From an uncultured Clostridia bacterium (GTDB taxonomy: Bacteria; Bacillota; Clostridia; Oscillospirales; Ruminococcaceae): a DNA stretch of 18,155 nucleotides. The position numbers and the translations under genes were made by a program. Below the pieces are notes generated by a model. It made no database searches. It had not been told where the DNA came from and saw only the letters and a program-made list of their open reading frames with translations. Shown here piece after piece: positions 7,857 to 13,424 of this stretch. Numbering within the stretch: position 1 is the stretch's first letter; every line of letters starts with the position of its first letter. The stretch covers positions 1-18,155 of the forward strand of contig CANQKG010000008.1 of assembly GCA_947624425.1 (NCBI GenBank), read 5' to 3'.

Positions 7857-7860
7857 GAAA

Positions 7861-8304
7861 TCAGAGATAGACGCCGTTGTTTTCCAGTTCGTCCAGCAGA
7901 TCGCCCATGATCCCCACATTGTACGGGGTGATGATGAAGGTGCTGTTTGCCACCCGCTTGATCTGCCCGTTGTTGGCATAGGCAACGCCGCTCAAAAAGT
8001 CCACCAGCCGTCTGGCAATATCCTTCGGCGCGGACTCTAAGTTCAGCACCACCGTCCGCTTCGCGTTGAGATGATCGGCGATCGAGCTGGCGTCCTCATA
8101 GACCTCCGGCTTGACCAGAACCACCTGAAGCTGTGTGGTGGCGTGAATATTGACCACCTTGTTCCGCTTGGAAGAGCGGTCCTGCTGTTCGTAATCAAAC
8201 GCCTCCTGCGGCTGGTTGGGCGCTTCCTCCGCGTAGCCCTCCAGCTCCTCGTCGAAATCGTCTCCGGCGCCCAGAAGATCCTTGAACTTATCCATGAATC
8301 CCAT
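7861..8304 (-). CDS. sepF: Cell division protein SepF (FtsZ membrane anchor)
   Basis: A 147-residue protein that polymerises at the Z-ring, tethers FtsZ to the membrane and promotes septum formation. The N-terminus MGFMDKFKDLLG is a short amphipathic helix of the membrane-targeting kind. An acidic linker follows (about 13-50). The C-terminal SepF domain shows RTVVLNLESAPKDIARRLVDF, then FLSGVAYANNGQIKRVANS and FIITPYNV near the end. The start chosen is the ATG ending at 8304, 8 nt after AAAGGAGG; a GTG directly before it (8307) is possible. The ribosome binding site abuts the yggS stop. The gene lies between yggS and ylmH; the YggT-family gene ylmG, found between sepF and ylmH in B. subtilis, is absent here. 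Confidence 0.96.
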   Translation of the reverse strand: MGFMDKFKDLLGAGDDFDEELEGYAEEAPNQPQEAFDYEQQDRSSKRNKVVNIHATTQLQVVLVKPEVYEDASSIADHLNAKRTVVLNLESAPKDIARRLVDFLSGVAYANNGQIKRVANSTFIITPYNVGIMGDLLDELENNGVYL

Positions 8305-8318
8305 CACTGTAACCTCCT

Positions 8319-9041
8319 TTATTTTCTGCTTCCAAACAGACCCGTGCCGATCCGCACCAGCGTGGATCCGTATTGAATGGCTTCTTTGTAGTCCTGCGAC
8401 ATTCCCATCGACAGGGTACTCATGTATACATTATCCACCTTTTTCGACGAAATGTCAATAAAAAGCTCCTGCATTTTTGCAAAATAGTACGCGGCATTTT
8501 CCTGCGGCGGAATTGCCATCAGTCCCTCGACCCGCAAACCGGGCAGAGCGGCCGCCCGCTCCAGCAGTTCGGGCAGCACCTCGGGCAGCACGCCGCTTTT
8601 TGTTTCCTGCCTGCCGATATTGATCTCCAGCAGGATCGGGGTAACAAGCCCTTTCTTCTGCGAAACGCGGTCGATCTCCTCCGCCAGATGAATGCTGTCC
8701 ACCGACTGGATCATCTCCACCGCGCCGACGATCTGCCGCACCTTATTGGTCTGAAGATGCCCGATAAAATGCACCTCATGAGGACTTAGGTACTCCTCCC
8801 GCTTGGAGAAAAACTCCTGCACCCGGTTTTCCCCGAGCAGGGTGATCCCCTCCCCGATCGCCGTATTGACGTCCTGCGGCGATACCGTTTTGGTCACCGC
8901 CATCAGACGGATCGTATCGGACTGCCGCCCGGCGCGATCCGCCGCCTCTGCAATTCCCTGCCGCACGGCGGCAATGCTCTGCCGCAGCGCATCGGCGCGC
9001 GTGTTATCCGGACTGTCCGGAATCGGCCTGTTCAGCTTCAT
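8319..9041 (-). CDS. yggS: YggS/YlmE/PROSC-family PLP homeostasis protein
   Basis: A 240-residue cytoplasmic protein with the single-domain alanine-racemase-like barrel that binds pyridoxal 5'-phosphate and buffers the free cofactor; it has no known enzyme activity. The PLP lysine is K51 in LMAVTKTV. Other family signatures are LLGENRVQEFFSK, HFIGHLQTNKVR, LLEINIGRQETKSGV and LSMGMSQDYKEAIQYGSTLVRIG-type residues at the C-terminus. The ATG at 9041 has GAAGGGG upstream at about 10 nt and overlaps the end of the HlyD-like gene by 38 bp. No better-supported internal start was seen. The order yggS-sepF-ylmH-divIVA is the same as in Bacillus and many clostridia. Confidence 0.95.
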   Translation of the reverse strand: MKLNRPIPDSPDNTRADALRQSIAAVRQGIAEAADRAGRQSDTIRLMAVTKTVSPQDVNTAIGEGITLLGENRVQEFFSKREEYLSPHEVHFIGHLQTNKVRQIVGAVEMIQSVDSIHLAEEIDRVSQKKGLVTPILLEINIGRQETKSGVLPEVLPELLERAAALPGLRVEGLMAIPPQENAAYYFAKMQELFIDISSKKVDNVYMSTLSMGMSQDYKEAIQYGSTLVRIGTGLFGSRK

Positions 9042-10248
9042 CGAGATTCTTCCCCTTCACGATCACATCGTCATATTCCTGCAAAAAGCCGGGCTCCGTT
9101 TCGGCGGAGTGAATGCGGGAGATCACAACGTCCTCCGATTCGTATACCACATCCACCTGCTTAAACTGCACCTTGCTGTTTGTATACACATACACGCCCT
9201 TGACCCCGTTTTGCACCCGAACGGCTTCCTTGCTGACCGACAGCCCCTCATGCTCCGCCAGGCAGACCGTCGCCGAGCGGTCCCGGATTCCCGAGATCTC
9301 CTCCGACATATAGTCGCTGGTCAGAATGACAAGTCCTTCTTCCAGATCGGCATTATAGTCGGCGCTTGCCACGGTAAAGGGGATCTGCTGCGCACCCAGT
9401 GCGGGGAACTGCACCCCCACCGTGCTGCCGACCGCCACCCGCCGGATCACATCCATCGGCAGGACGCCGGCATAATACCAGTCATACGAGACGATCACCT
9501 TGCCGATCGCGGCGGGATCGCCGCTCACATCACTGCGGTCGATCAGCCCGCGCAGATCTTCGGCCGTCAGGCTGTCGATCATATCGGTGGAAAGGAGCGT
9601 TTCAAACCCGTCGGTGGAGTTGACAAAGTAGCCCGAGGCCGGCGTGCGGATCGACTGGAGCGGCGATGCGGCCGTAAGCTCCGCGATCCGGCTTTGCAGC
9701 AGGGCGATCCGGTCGGACGGATTGCCGGCCGTGCCGAATATCTGCTTTCGGGTCTGGATGGACTGGAGCATCGACAGCCGCAGTTCATCGCTTTGAGCGG
9801 CACTTCCGTTTGCCGCCATTTCGGACAGCGAAAGCTGCAATGTATGGATCCGCCGCAGGATATCGTCCGGCTGTACCGATTGGAGCGTTTCGGTGTTCTG
9901 ACCGGCGATCAGCATATCCAGCTCCTTTTGGAGCCGCTGTGCCATGATCCGGTCGGCCGCCGCCTGCTGATCCGCATAGACGGCCGCAACCTCCGAATCC
10001 TTGGATATCTTGGTGCCGTTATCGTAAAGATAGCAGATCGCGCCGCCTGCCTCATTCTGGATCGGCACCTCGTCCCGAATCGGCAGACCCTCCACCCGAA
10101 TCGTATCCTGCACCGAAACACGGGTCGCCGTTTCGGTCTGATAGGGACGATAGACCGAAGCGTAGACCTGATAGGCAAGGTAGAGGATCAGGCAGACCGA
10201 CAGCGGGATCAAAAGCCAGCGAAATCTGCTTTTTTTCTTTTTTTCCAT
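9004..10248 (-). CDS. Single-pass membrane protein resembling an HlyD-type adaptor
   Basis: A 414-residue protein that I recognise only at fold level. A lysine-rich cytoplasmic start (MEKKKKSRFRW) leads into one hydrophobic segment at about residues 11-30. The rest should lie outside the membrane. After it come a short beta region (VSVQDTIRVEGLPIRDEVPI), a helical stretch of about 100 residues with many Gln, Ala and Leu, and then beta-rich segments (TPASGYFVNSTDGFE; VGSTVGVQFPAL). This order (TM, half-lipoyl/barrel, hairpin, half-lipoyl/barrel) resembles membrane-fusion adaptors, but no transporter gene is adjacent. The start is the ATG at 10248, 8 nt after GAGG; an in-frame GTG at 10281 lacks a comparable site. 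The gene heads the division cluster and overlaps yggS by 38 bp, so a role in envelope biology is plausible but unproven. Confidence 0.8.
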   Translation of the reverse strand: MEKKKKSRFRWLLIPLSVCLILYLAYQVYASVYRPYQTETATRVSVQDTIRVEGLPIRDEVPIQNEAGGAICYLYDNGTKISKDSEVAAVYADQQAAADRIMAQRLQKELDMLIAGQNTETLQSVQPDDILRRIHTLQLSLSEMAANGSAAQSDELRLSMLQSIQTRKQIFGTAGNPSDRIALLQSRIAELTAASPLQSIRTPASGYFVNSTDGFETLLSTDMIDSLTAEDLRGLIDRSDVSGDPAAIGKVIVSYDWYYAGVLPMDVIRRVAVGSTVGVQFPALGAQQIPFTVASADYNADLEEGLVILTSDYMSEEISGIRDRSATVCLAEHEGLSVSKEAVRVQNGVKGVYVYTNSKVQFKQVDVVYESEDVVISRIHSAETEPGFLQEYDDVIVKGKNLDEAEQADSGQSG

Positions 10249-10302
10249 CTGTATAACCTCTTGACTTCCGTTGCGTTTCACACTGTGTCATCAAGTTAGT
10301 AT

Positions 10303-10336
10303 ATGGTATCATATTCGCTCACAGATATTATACCAT
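10303..10336. repeat. Inverted repeat of the ATGGTATMATAT motif
   Basis: The arm 10303-10314 (atggtatcatat) and the arm 10325-10336 (atattataccat) are reverse complements with one mismatch and a 10-nt loop. A third copy of the motif, ATGGTATAATAT on the minus strand, lies at 10439-10450. On the minus strand the right arm contains an extended -10-like TGGTATAAT (TATAAT at 10332-10327), but no good -35 is visible at the right distance. It sits 55-88 bp before the HlyD-like start, so it would be in that gene's leader if the promoter at 10441-10469 is used. Confidence 0.65.
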
Positions 10337-10418
10337 GAACGCAGTGAATGGTATTTGCCATCCAAAGCCGGTTGCCGTGCAGCGCAAAGCGCAAACGGCG
10401 AGGTAGTAGCAATCAAAA

Positions 10419-10447
10419 GTATAATATCCACCTTGTGGATATTATAC
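10419..10447. repeat. Perfect 13-bp-arm palindrome overlapping a promoter -10 box
   Basis: The arms 10419-10431 (gtataatatccac) and 10435-10447 are perfect reverse complements with a 3-nt centre. The right arm includes the minus-strand TATAAT, so the dyad covers the predicted -10 and start site. It could be an operator for a dimeric repressor, a hairpin at the very 5' end of the mRNA, or simply the end of a repeated element. Confidence 0.75.
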
Positions 10448-10469
10448 CATAGACCCGTCGGTTTGTCAC
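10441..10469 (-). promoter_or_regulatory. Sigma-A-type promoter candidate for the HlyD-like/yggS/sepF operon
   Basis: On the minus strand GTGACA (10469-10464) and TATAAT (10446-10441) are separated by 17 bp, with an extended -10 (TGG before TATAAT). That is 5/6 and 6/6 matches to the consensus. Transcription would start near 10434, giving a leader of about 185 nt before the HlyD-like ATG. It is the best promoter I can find in the left block. Confidence 0.6.
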
Positions 10470-10500
10470 CCCCGAAACGGGAAAGATTTTGTAAACAATT

Positions 10501-10528
10501 TCCGCCGCTTTTGTGAAAAAGCGGCGGA
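10501..10528. repeat. Hairpin with 12-bp perfect stem
   Basis: The arms 10501-10512 (tccgccgctttt) and 10517-10528 are perfect complements around a GTGA loop. There is no U-tract after it on either strand, so it is not a standard intrinsic terminator. It lies upstream of the candidate promoter, next to the solo repeat unit, and may belong to the same family of extragenic palindromic sequences. Confidence 0.6.
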
Positions 10529-10552
10529 ACGCAAAAGCAGGGATATGTGATT

Positions 10553-10590
10553 TTGAATCCCACCACCGCGCTTTAGCGCGGTTCCCTGCC
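10553..10590 (+). repeat. Solo half-unit of the hairpin repeat
   Basis: The segment ttgaatcccaccaccgcgc followed by a TTTA-type loop and gcgcggt matches the outer half of the terminal repeats at 10621 and 13121, including the small GCGC hairpin. The second hairpin (cctccctt/aagggagg) is missing and the sequence diverges after about 10582. It is probably a decayed or truncated copy. Confidence 0.65.
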
Positions 10591-10620
10591 TCTTGCAGTT
10601 TCGGGTTTTGCTTATGCGGT

Positions 10621-10861
10621 TTGGAATCCCACCACCGCGCGAGCGCGGTCCCCCTCCCTTTCACAAGGGAGGTCTTGACAAAGACGGCAGCGTGGTGTGG
10701 ATTGAAATGAGATAAGCGAAAATAAAAAGCATTTTCCGGCGGCTCGTCCCGTCTAATCTTTTGTCAGCATACTTTGCTAAAATTTCTATCAAAACTTGCT
10801 TGTTCGCCAGAGCCTCCCTTGTGAAAGGGAGGGGGATCGCGAAGCGGTGGAGGGATTCAAA
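10621..10861. mobile_element. Element of about 240 bp with hairpin-rich terminal inverted repeats (MITE-like)
   Basis: The left end (10621-10672) and right end (10812-10861) are imperfect inverted repeats of about 50 bp. Each holds a GC-rich hairpin (accgcgc/gcgcggt type; degenerate on the right) and a second perfect hairpin, cctccctt/aagggagg. The core of about 140 bp includes GTCTTGACAAAGACGG and an AT-rich stretch. A same-orientation copy lies at 13121-13346. Over the ungapped 102-nt stretch 10719-10820 versus 13218-13319 I count 16 mismatches by hand. In the one open frame shared by both copies, most differences change the amino acid, which argues against a coded peptide. There is no transposase gene, and no clear target-site duplication was found by eye. 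Confidence 0.7.
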
Positions 10862-10888
10862 AAGGGCAGGCATTTTGCCTGCCCTTTT
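10860..10888 (-). terminator. Rho-independent terminator of the LRR-dockerin gene
   Basis: The arms 10860-10871 and 10877-10888 form a perfect 12-bp stem (AAAAGGGCAGGC and complement) with a 5-nt loop. On the minus strand it is followed by a run of five Ts that begins in the stem. It starts 9 bp after the stop at 10898 and merges with the outer end of the repeat element. This separates the LRR-dockerin gene from the downstream cluster. Confidence 0.9.
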
Positions 10889-10897
10889 GATGTTAGT

Positions 10898-12895
10898 TTA
10901 CGCCAGCCCCACTGCGATGCGGAGGGCGGCGAGTGCGTCGGTCACGGTTACGCCGTTCATGCCGTCTATATCGGCGTTGTCGACCGGAGTACTCAGTCCT
11001 ACCGCCATACGGAGGATCGCCAGCGCGTCGGTAACGCTCACCGTGCCGTCCCCGTCGATGTCACCGAGAACGGCGGGTTTCTCTGCTTTCTTCAATGCCG
11101 CGACCGCGTCTTCGATCGCTTTCGCCATGGCGTCGACCTTCGCCTGTTCGGTGATCGGCAGATCGCGCTCTACTGCTGCGACTGCGTCCTTTACCGCCTG
11201 CGCCGTCTCGGCGGTATAACCGGATAAGTCCTCCGGCACTTTCGCGAGCGCCGCGTCCACCGCCGTATAATCGGCAGGCATGATTTTTGCTTCCAGTAGA
11301 TATTGACTGAAGTGGTCGGTCACAAATACCACATAGCCGTTTTGCACGGTCGCGTTCATATCGGTGCGGCTGCCGTCCGCCTCGATTCGGTAAACGGCAA
11401 TATTCTTATCCCTCATGCTTTCCGGCAGCGGGATCTTCACCGTCACCTCGCCGGTCGGCTGGATCGGCTGTCCGTTTTGGGTCAAAGTGATCTCATAGGT
11501 TGCAGTATCCTCACCGCTTGCCGTCTGCTTTGCGGTGAGCGTTGCTCCCTCCGGTATCGCTTCCTCCGCTCCCTGCACCACGATACCGGTGGTATCATCG
11601 GAAAGCTGCGGCAATGCCGTAAAGGGAATATTGTTTTCTGCCGCATAGTGTTCAGCCTCGCTTCCGGCATAGCCGTAAATAGTGAGATCTTTGCAACCCG
11701 AAAAAGCATCATATCCAATCAAAATCTCGTTGTCGGGAATGATGACAGAAGTAAGACCGGTGCAGTCTATAAAGGCAAACGAGCCGATTACAGTCACACT
11801 ATTGGGAATATCAATTGAGGTGAGCCTAGCGCAGCCTAAAAAGGCAGAAGCACCAATTGTGGTCACGCTGTCTCCGATAATAACTGAAGTAAGCTCTACG
11901 CAATCTTCAAAGGCATTCATGCCAATATAGGTCACGCTGTCTGGAATATCGACTGAGGTGAGCCGTGCGCAATCCCAAAAAGCAGAATCTGCAATCGTCT
12001 TTGTTCCCGGGCGAATGGAGTATGCAGCGGGAAGTTCATCTTCTTTTGCTTCAATCAGATGATTGCCAATATATAATACTCCGTTTTCCCAGTTTGCCGA
12101 GTTATTATAATATCCTGTATTAAAAAAGGCCATAGCGCCAATCGTGGTCACGCTGTCGGGAATGGTCACCAAGGCCAGTCGGGTGCAATAAGCAAAGGCT
12201 TCATTGCCAATTGCGGTTACGCTGTCGGGAATATGGATCGAGGCAAGACTAGTGCAGTCGGTAAAGGTACCCCAGCCAATCTCGGTTATGCTGTTCGGGA
12301 GGGTGACAGAAGTAAGCCCGGTGCAGTCTAAGAAGGCATAATCCCCAATCTCAGTCACGTTGTCCGGAATGGTGACAGAAGTAAGTCCGACACAGATCTC
12401 AAAAGCATTATCGCCGATTGTGGTCACACTGTCAGGAATGGTATAACTACCCGATCTGCCAATAGCATATTGAAGTAATTCTGTTTGATTTTTATTAAAT
12501 AAAACGCCGTCTTTGGAACTGTAATTGGGATTATTTTCGTCCACTACAATAGAAGTTAGCCCAGTACAACCGAAAAAAGCAGTACCGCCGTACCAAGCAG
12601 AGTCAATCATAGTCACACTGCTTGGGATAATAATAGTGGTAATCTCGGTACAGTTGTAAAAGGCATCATAAGCAATCTCGGTCACGGTGTGACCGTCAAG
12701 TGTGCCGGGAATGGTGACTTCTCCGCCGGAGCCTAAGTATTCGGTAATGGTGGCAGTGCCATCGCTGTTGACCGAATATCCGTAATCCCCTGAAGTTTCG
12801 GCTGCGGCGGAAAGTGGGGTGAGGGCGCCCCAGACCGAGAGGGTCAGGCAGAGTGAGAGGAAAAACGCTCCTGCCCGTTTAAGTATTTGTTTCAT
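10898..12895 (-). CDS. Secreted BspA-like leucine-rich-repeat protein with C-terminal dockerin
   Basis: A 665-residue exported protein. A signal peptide covers residues 1-32 (basic MKQILKR, hydrophobic core, AAA before the cut). Residues about 36-425 hold roughly twelve LRR_5/TpLRR (BspA-type) repeats of 23 residues, consensus AFxxCTGLTSVTIPDSVTxIG. Two are interrupted by longer inserts, one with ENGVLYIGNHLIEAK. Residues 430-535 form a beta-rich module ending in VFVTDHFSQYLLE; 537-605 are helical and Ala-rich. A type I-like dockerin fills 610-665: loop one D612, D614, D616, D623; loop two D642, D644, D653 with Met at the usual Asp/Asn position. Dockerins bind cohesins, so the protein is probably surface- or scaffold-attached. 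BspA-like LRRs mediate adhesion in known cases; the ligand here is unknown. No enzyme domain is visible. Start: ATG at 12895 with AAAGGA 9 nt upstream. Confidence 0.93.
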   Translation of the reverse strand: MKQILKRAGAFFLSLCLTLSVWGALTPLSAAAETSGDYGYSVNSDGTATITEYLGSGGEVTIPGTLDGHTVTEIAYDAFYNCTEITTIIIPSSVTMIDSAWYGGTAFFGCTGLTSIVVDENNPNYSSKDGVLFNKNQTELLQYAIGRSGSYTIPDSVTTIGDNAFEICVGLTSVTIPDNVTEIGDYAFLDCTGLTSVTLPNSITEIGWGTFTDCTSLASIHIPDSVTAIGNEAFAYCTRLALVTIPDSVTTIGAMAFFNTGYYNNSANWENGVLYIGNHLIEAKEDELPAAYSIRPGTKTIADSAFWDCARLTSVDIPDSVTYIGMNAFEDCVELTSVIIGDSVTTIGASAFLGCARLTSIDIPNSVTVIGSFAFIDCTGLTSVIIPDNEILIGYDAFSGCKDLTIYGYAGSEAEHYAAENNIPFTALPQLSDDTTGIVVQGAEEAIPEGATLTAKQTASGEDTATYEITLTQNGQPIQPTGEVTVKIPLPESMRDKNIAVYRIEADGSRTDMNATVQNGYVVFVTDHFSQYLLEAKIMPADYTAVDAALAKVPEDLSGYTAETAQAVKDAVAAVERDLPITEQAKVDAMAKAIEDAVAALKKAEKPAVLGDIDGDGTVSVTDALAILRMAVGLSTPVDNADIDGMNGVTVTDALAALRIAVGLA

Positions 12896-12917
12896 TAGGA
12901 TCCGTCCTTTCTGTTTC

Positions 12918-12953
12918 GGCTAATGTCAAAAGGTATACTTTTTGACATTAGCC
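12918..12953. repeat. Palindrome in the leader of the LRR-dockerin gene
   Basis: The arms 12918-12931 (ggctaatgtcaaaa) and 12940-12953 are perfect reverse complements around an 8-nt centre (ggtatact). The centre with its flanks resembles that of the palindrome at 13054-13091. It ends 23 bp before the LRR start codon, so it would form a 14-bp hairpin just upstream of the Shine-Dalgarno in the mRNA. Confidence 0.8.
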
Positions 12954-12969
12954 GGTTGAAAATCAAAAA

Positions 12970-12997
12970 GTGATAAAGTTTTCAAAAAAGCAGTCAA
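12970..12997 (-). promoter_or_regulatory. Possible sigma-A promoter for the LRR-dockerin gene
   Basis: On the minus strand TTGACT (12997-12992) and TATCAC (12975-12970) are 16 bp apart, a 5/6 and 4/6 match. The surrounding DNA is AT-rich. Transcription would begin near 12963, just ahead of the 12918-12953 palindrome. The match is modest and other start sites are possible. Confidence 0.35.
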
Positions 12998-13053
12998 AAA
13001 ATCCCGAAAATGCTTGCGTTTACCGCTAATTTGTGGTATGATAAGCGGGAAAT

Positions 13054-13091
13054 ACGGCACTATCAAAAAGTATACTTTTTGATAGTGCCGT
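13054..13091. repeat. Perfect 38-bp palindrome
   Basis: Bases 13054-13091 are a perfect dyad with no unpaired centre: the 19-base arm acggcactatcaaaaagta is followed by its exact complement. The central 20 bases TCAAAAAGTATACTTTTTGA are shared, with one substitution, with the 12918-12953 palindrome, while the outer arms differ (GCACTA versus GCTAATG). A shared core with different but still self-complementary arms points to a repeat family or a protein-binding core. No U-tract follows on either strand. Confidence 0.85.
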
Positions 13092-13120
13092 TTTGCTGTT
13101 GTCCGGTGTTGTCTGCGGCT

Positions 13121-13346
13121 TTTGAATCCCTCCACCGCGCAAAGCGCGGTCCCCCTCCCTTTCACAAGGGAGGTCTTGACAAAGACGGAAACATAGCGGT
13201 TGAAAATAGAATAAGTGAAAATAAAAAGCGTTTTCCGGCGGCTCGTCCGGTGAAATCTTCCGTCAACCCACTTTGCTAAAATTTTTATCAAAGTTTCTTT
13301 GCTCGCCAGTGCCTCCCTTGTCAAATGGAGGTCTTGACAAAGACGG
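13121..13346. mobile_element. Second, rearranged copy of the hairpin-ended repeat element
   Basis: The left end (13121-13174) carries the same two hairpins as the element at 10621: the GCGC hairpin (accgcgc/gcgcggt) and cctccctt/aagggagg. The core runs parallel to copy one, including GTCTTGACAAAGACGG and the AT-rich part. At the right end the expected inverted repeat is lost. After gcctcccttg the sequence switches to tcaaatggaggtcttgacaa, which resembles the inner edge of a left end, so this copy is truncated or recombined. It has the same orientation as the copy at 10621-10861, and the LRR-dockerin gene lies between them. Confidence 0.65.
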
Positions 13347-13424
13347 CGGCTTTGTGGGAAATATGACAAGATGGGTTTTGACAACCGCGCCCGGATTGGT
13401 TAGGAAATTTGGCAAAAGCGGTAG

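Larger units (their letters stand above)
10249..10897. other. Gene-poor region between the LRR-dockerin gene and the HlyD-like gene
   Basis: These 649 bp carry no credible gene. From the right they hold the terminator of the LRR-dockerin gene, a complete inverted-repeat element (10621-10861), a solo half-unit (10553-10590), a 12-bp stem hairpin (10501-10528), a candidate promoter with an overlapping palindrome (10419-10469), a second inverted repeat (10303-10336), and the Shine-Dalgarno of the HlyD-like gene. Short reading frames crossing the region follow the repeats and have no supported start or function. Confidence 0.8.
12896..13424. other. Gene-poor region between miaA and the LRR-dockerin gene
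   Basis: These 529 bp contain no credible gene. From the right: about 78 bp after miaA with no clear terminator, a rearranged copy of the hairpin-ended element (13121-13346), a 38-bp perfect palindrome (13054-13091), an AT-rich stretch with a promoter candidate (12970-12997), a second related palindrome (12918-12953), and the ribosome binding site of the LRR-dockerin gene. A reading frame spanning 12926-13384 on the minus strand simply follows these repeats. Confidence 0.8.

Noticed and set aside
7857..7985. Upstream ATG extending ylmH into sepF
   Set aside because: It would overlap sepF by about 125 bp and encode a Trp/Thr/Ser-rich stretch unlike YlmH N-termini.
10249..10281. GTG start 11 codons upstream for the HlyD-like gene
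   Set aside because: The ATG at 10248 has a GAGG at 8 nt and gives a typical basic N-terminus before the membrane helix.
8803..10299. Open frame of 498 codons on the plus strand opposite yggS and the HlyD-like gene
   Set aside because: It is antisense to two supported genes, with Arg/His/Asp-rich shadow composition and no motif.
10309..10664. Short minus-strand frames with KARWWDSK-like peptides
   Set aside because: They are read-through of the hairpin repeats and lack ribosome binding sites.
10553..10861. CRISPR-like array
   Set aside because: Repeat units are hairpin elements with irregular spacing and inverted ends. There is no regular repeat-spacer pattern and no cas gene.
12926..13384. 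A 152-codon minus-strand frame containing LTREALASKETLIKILAK, similar to a frame at 10661-10873
   Set aside because: The similarity comes from the DNA repeat element. Comparing the two copies codon by codon, most differences change the residue, so there is no sign of selection on a protein, and neither has a supported start.
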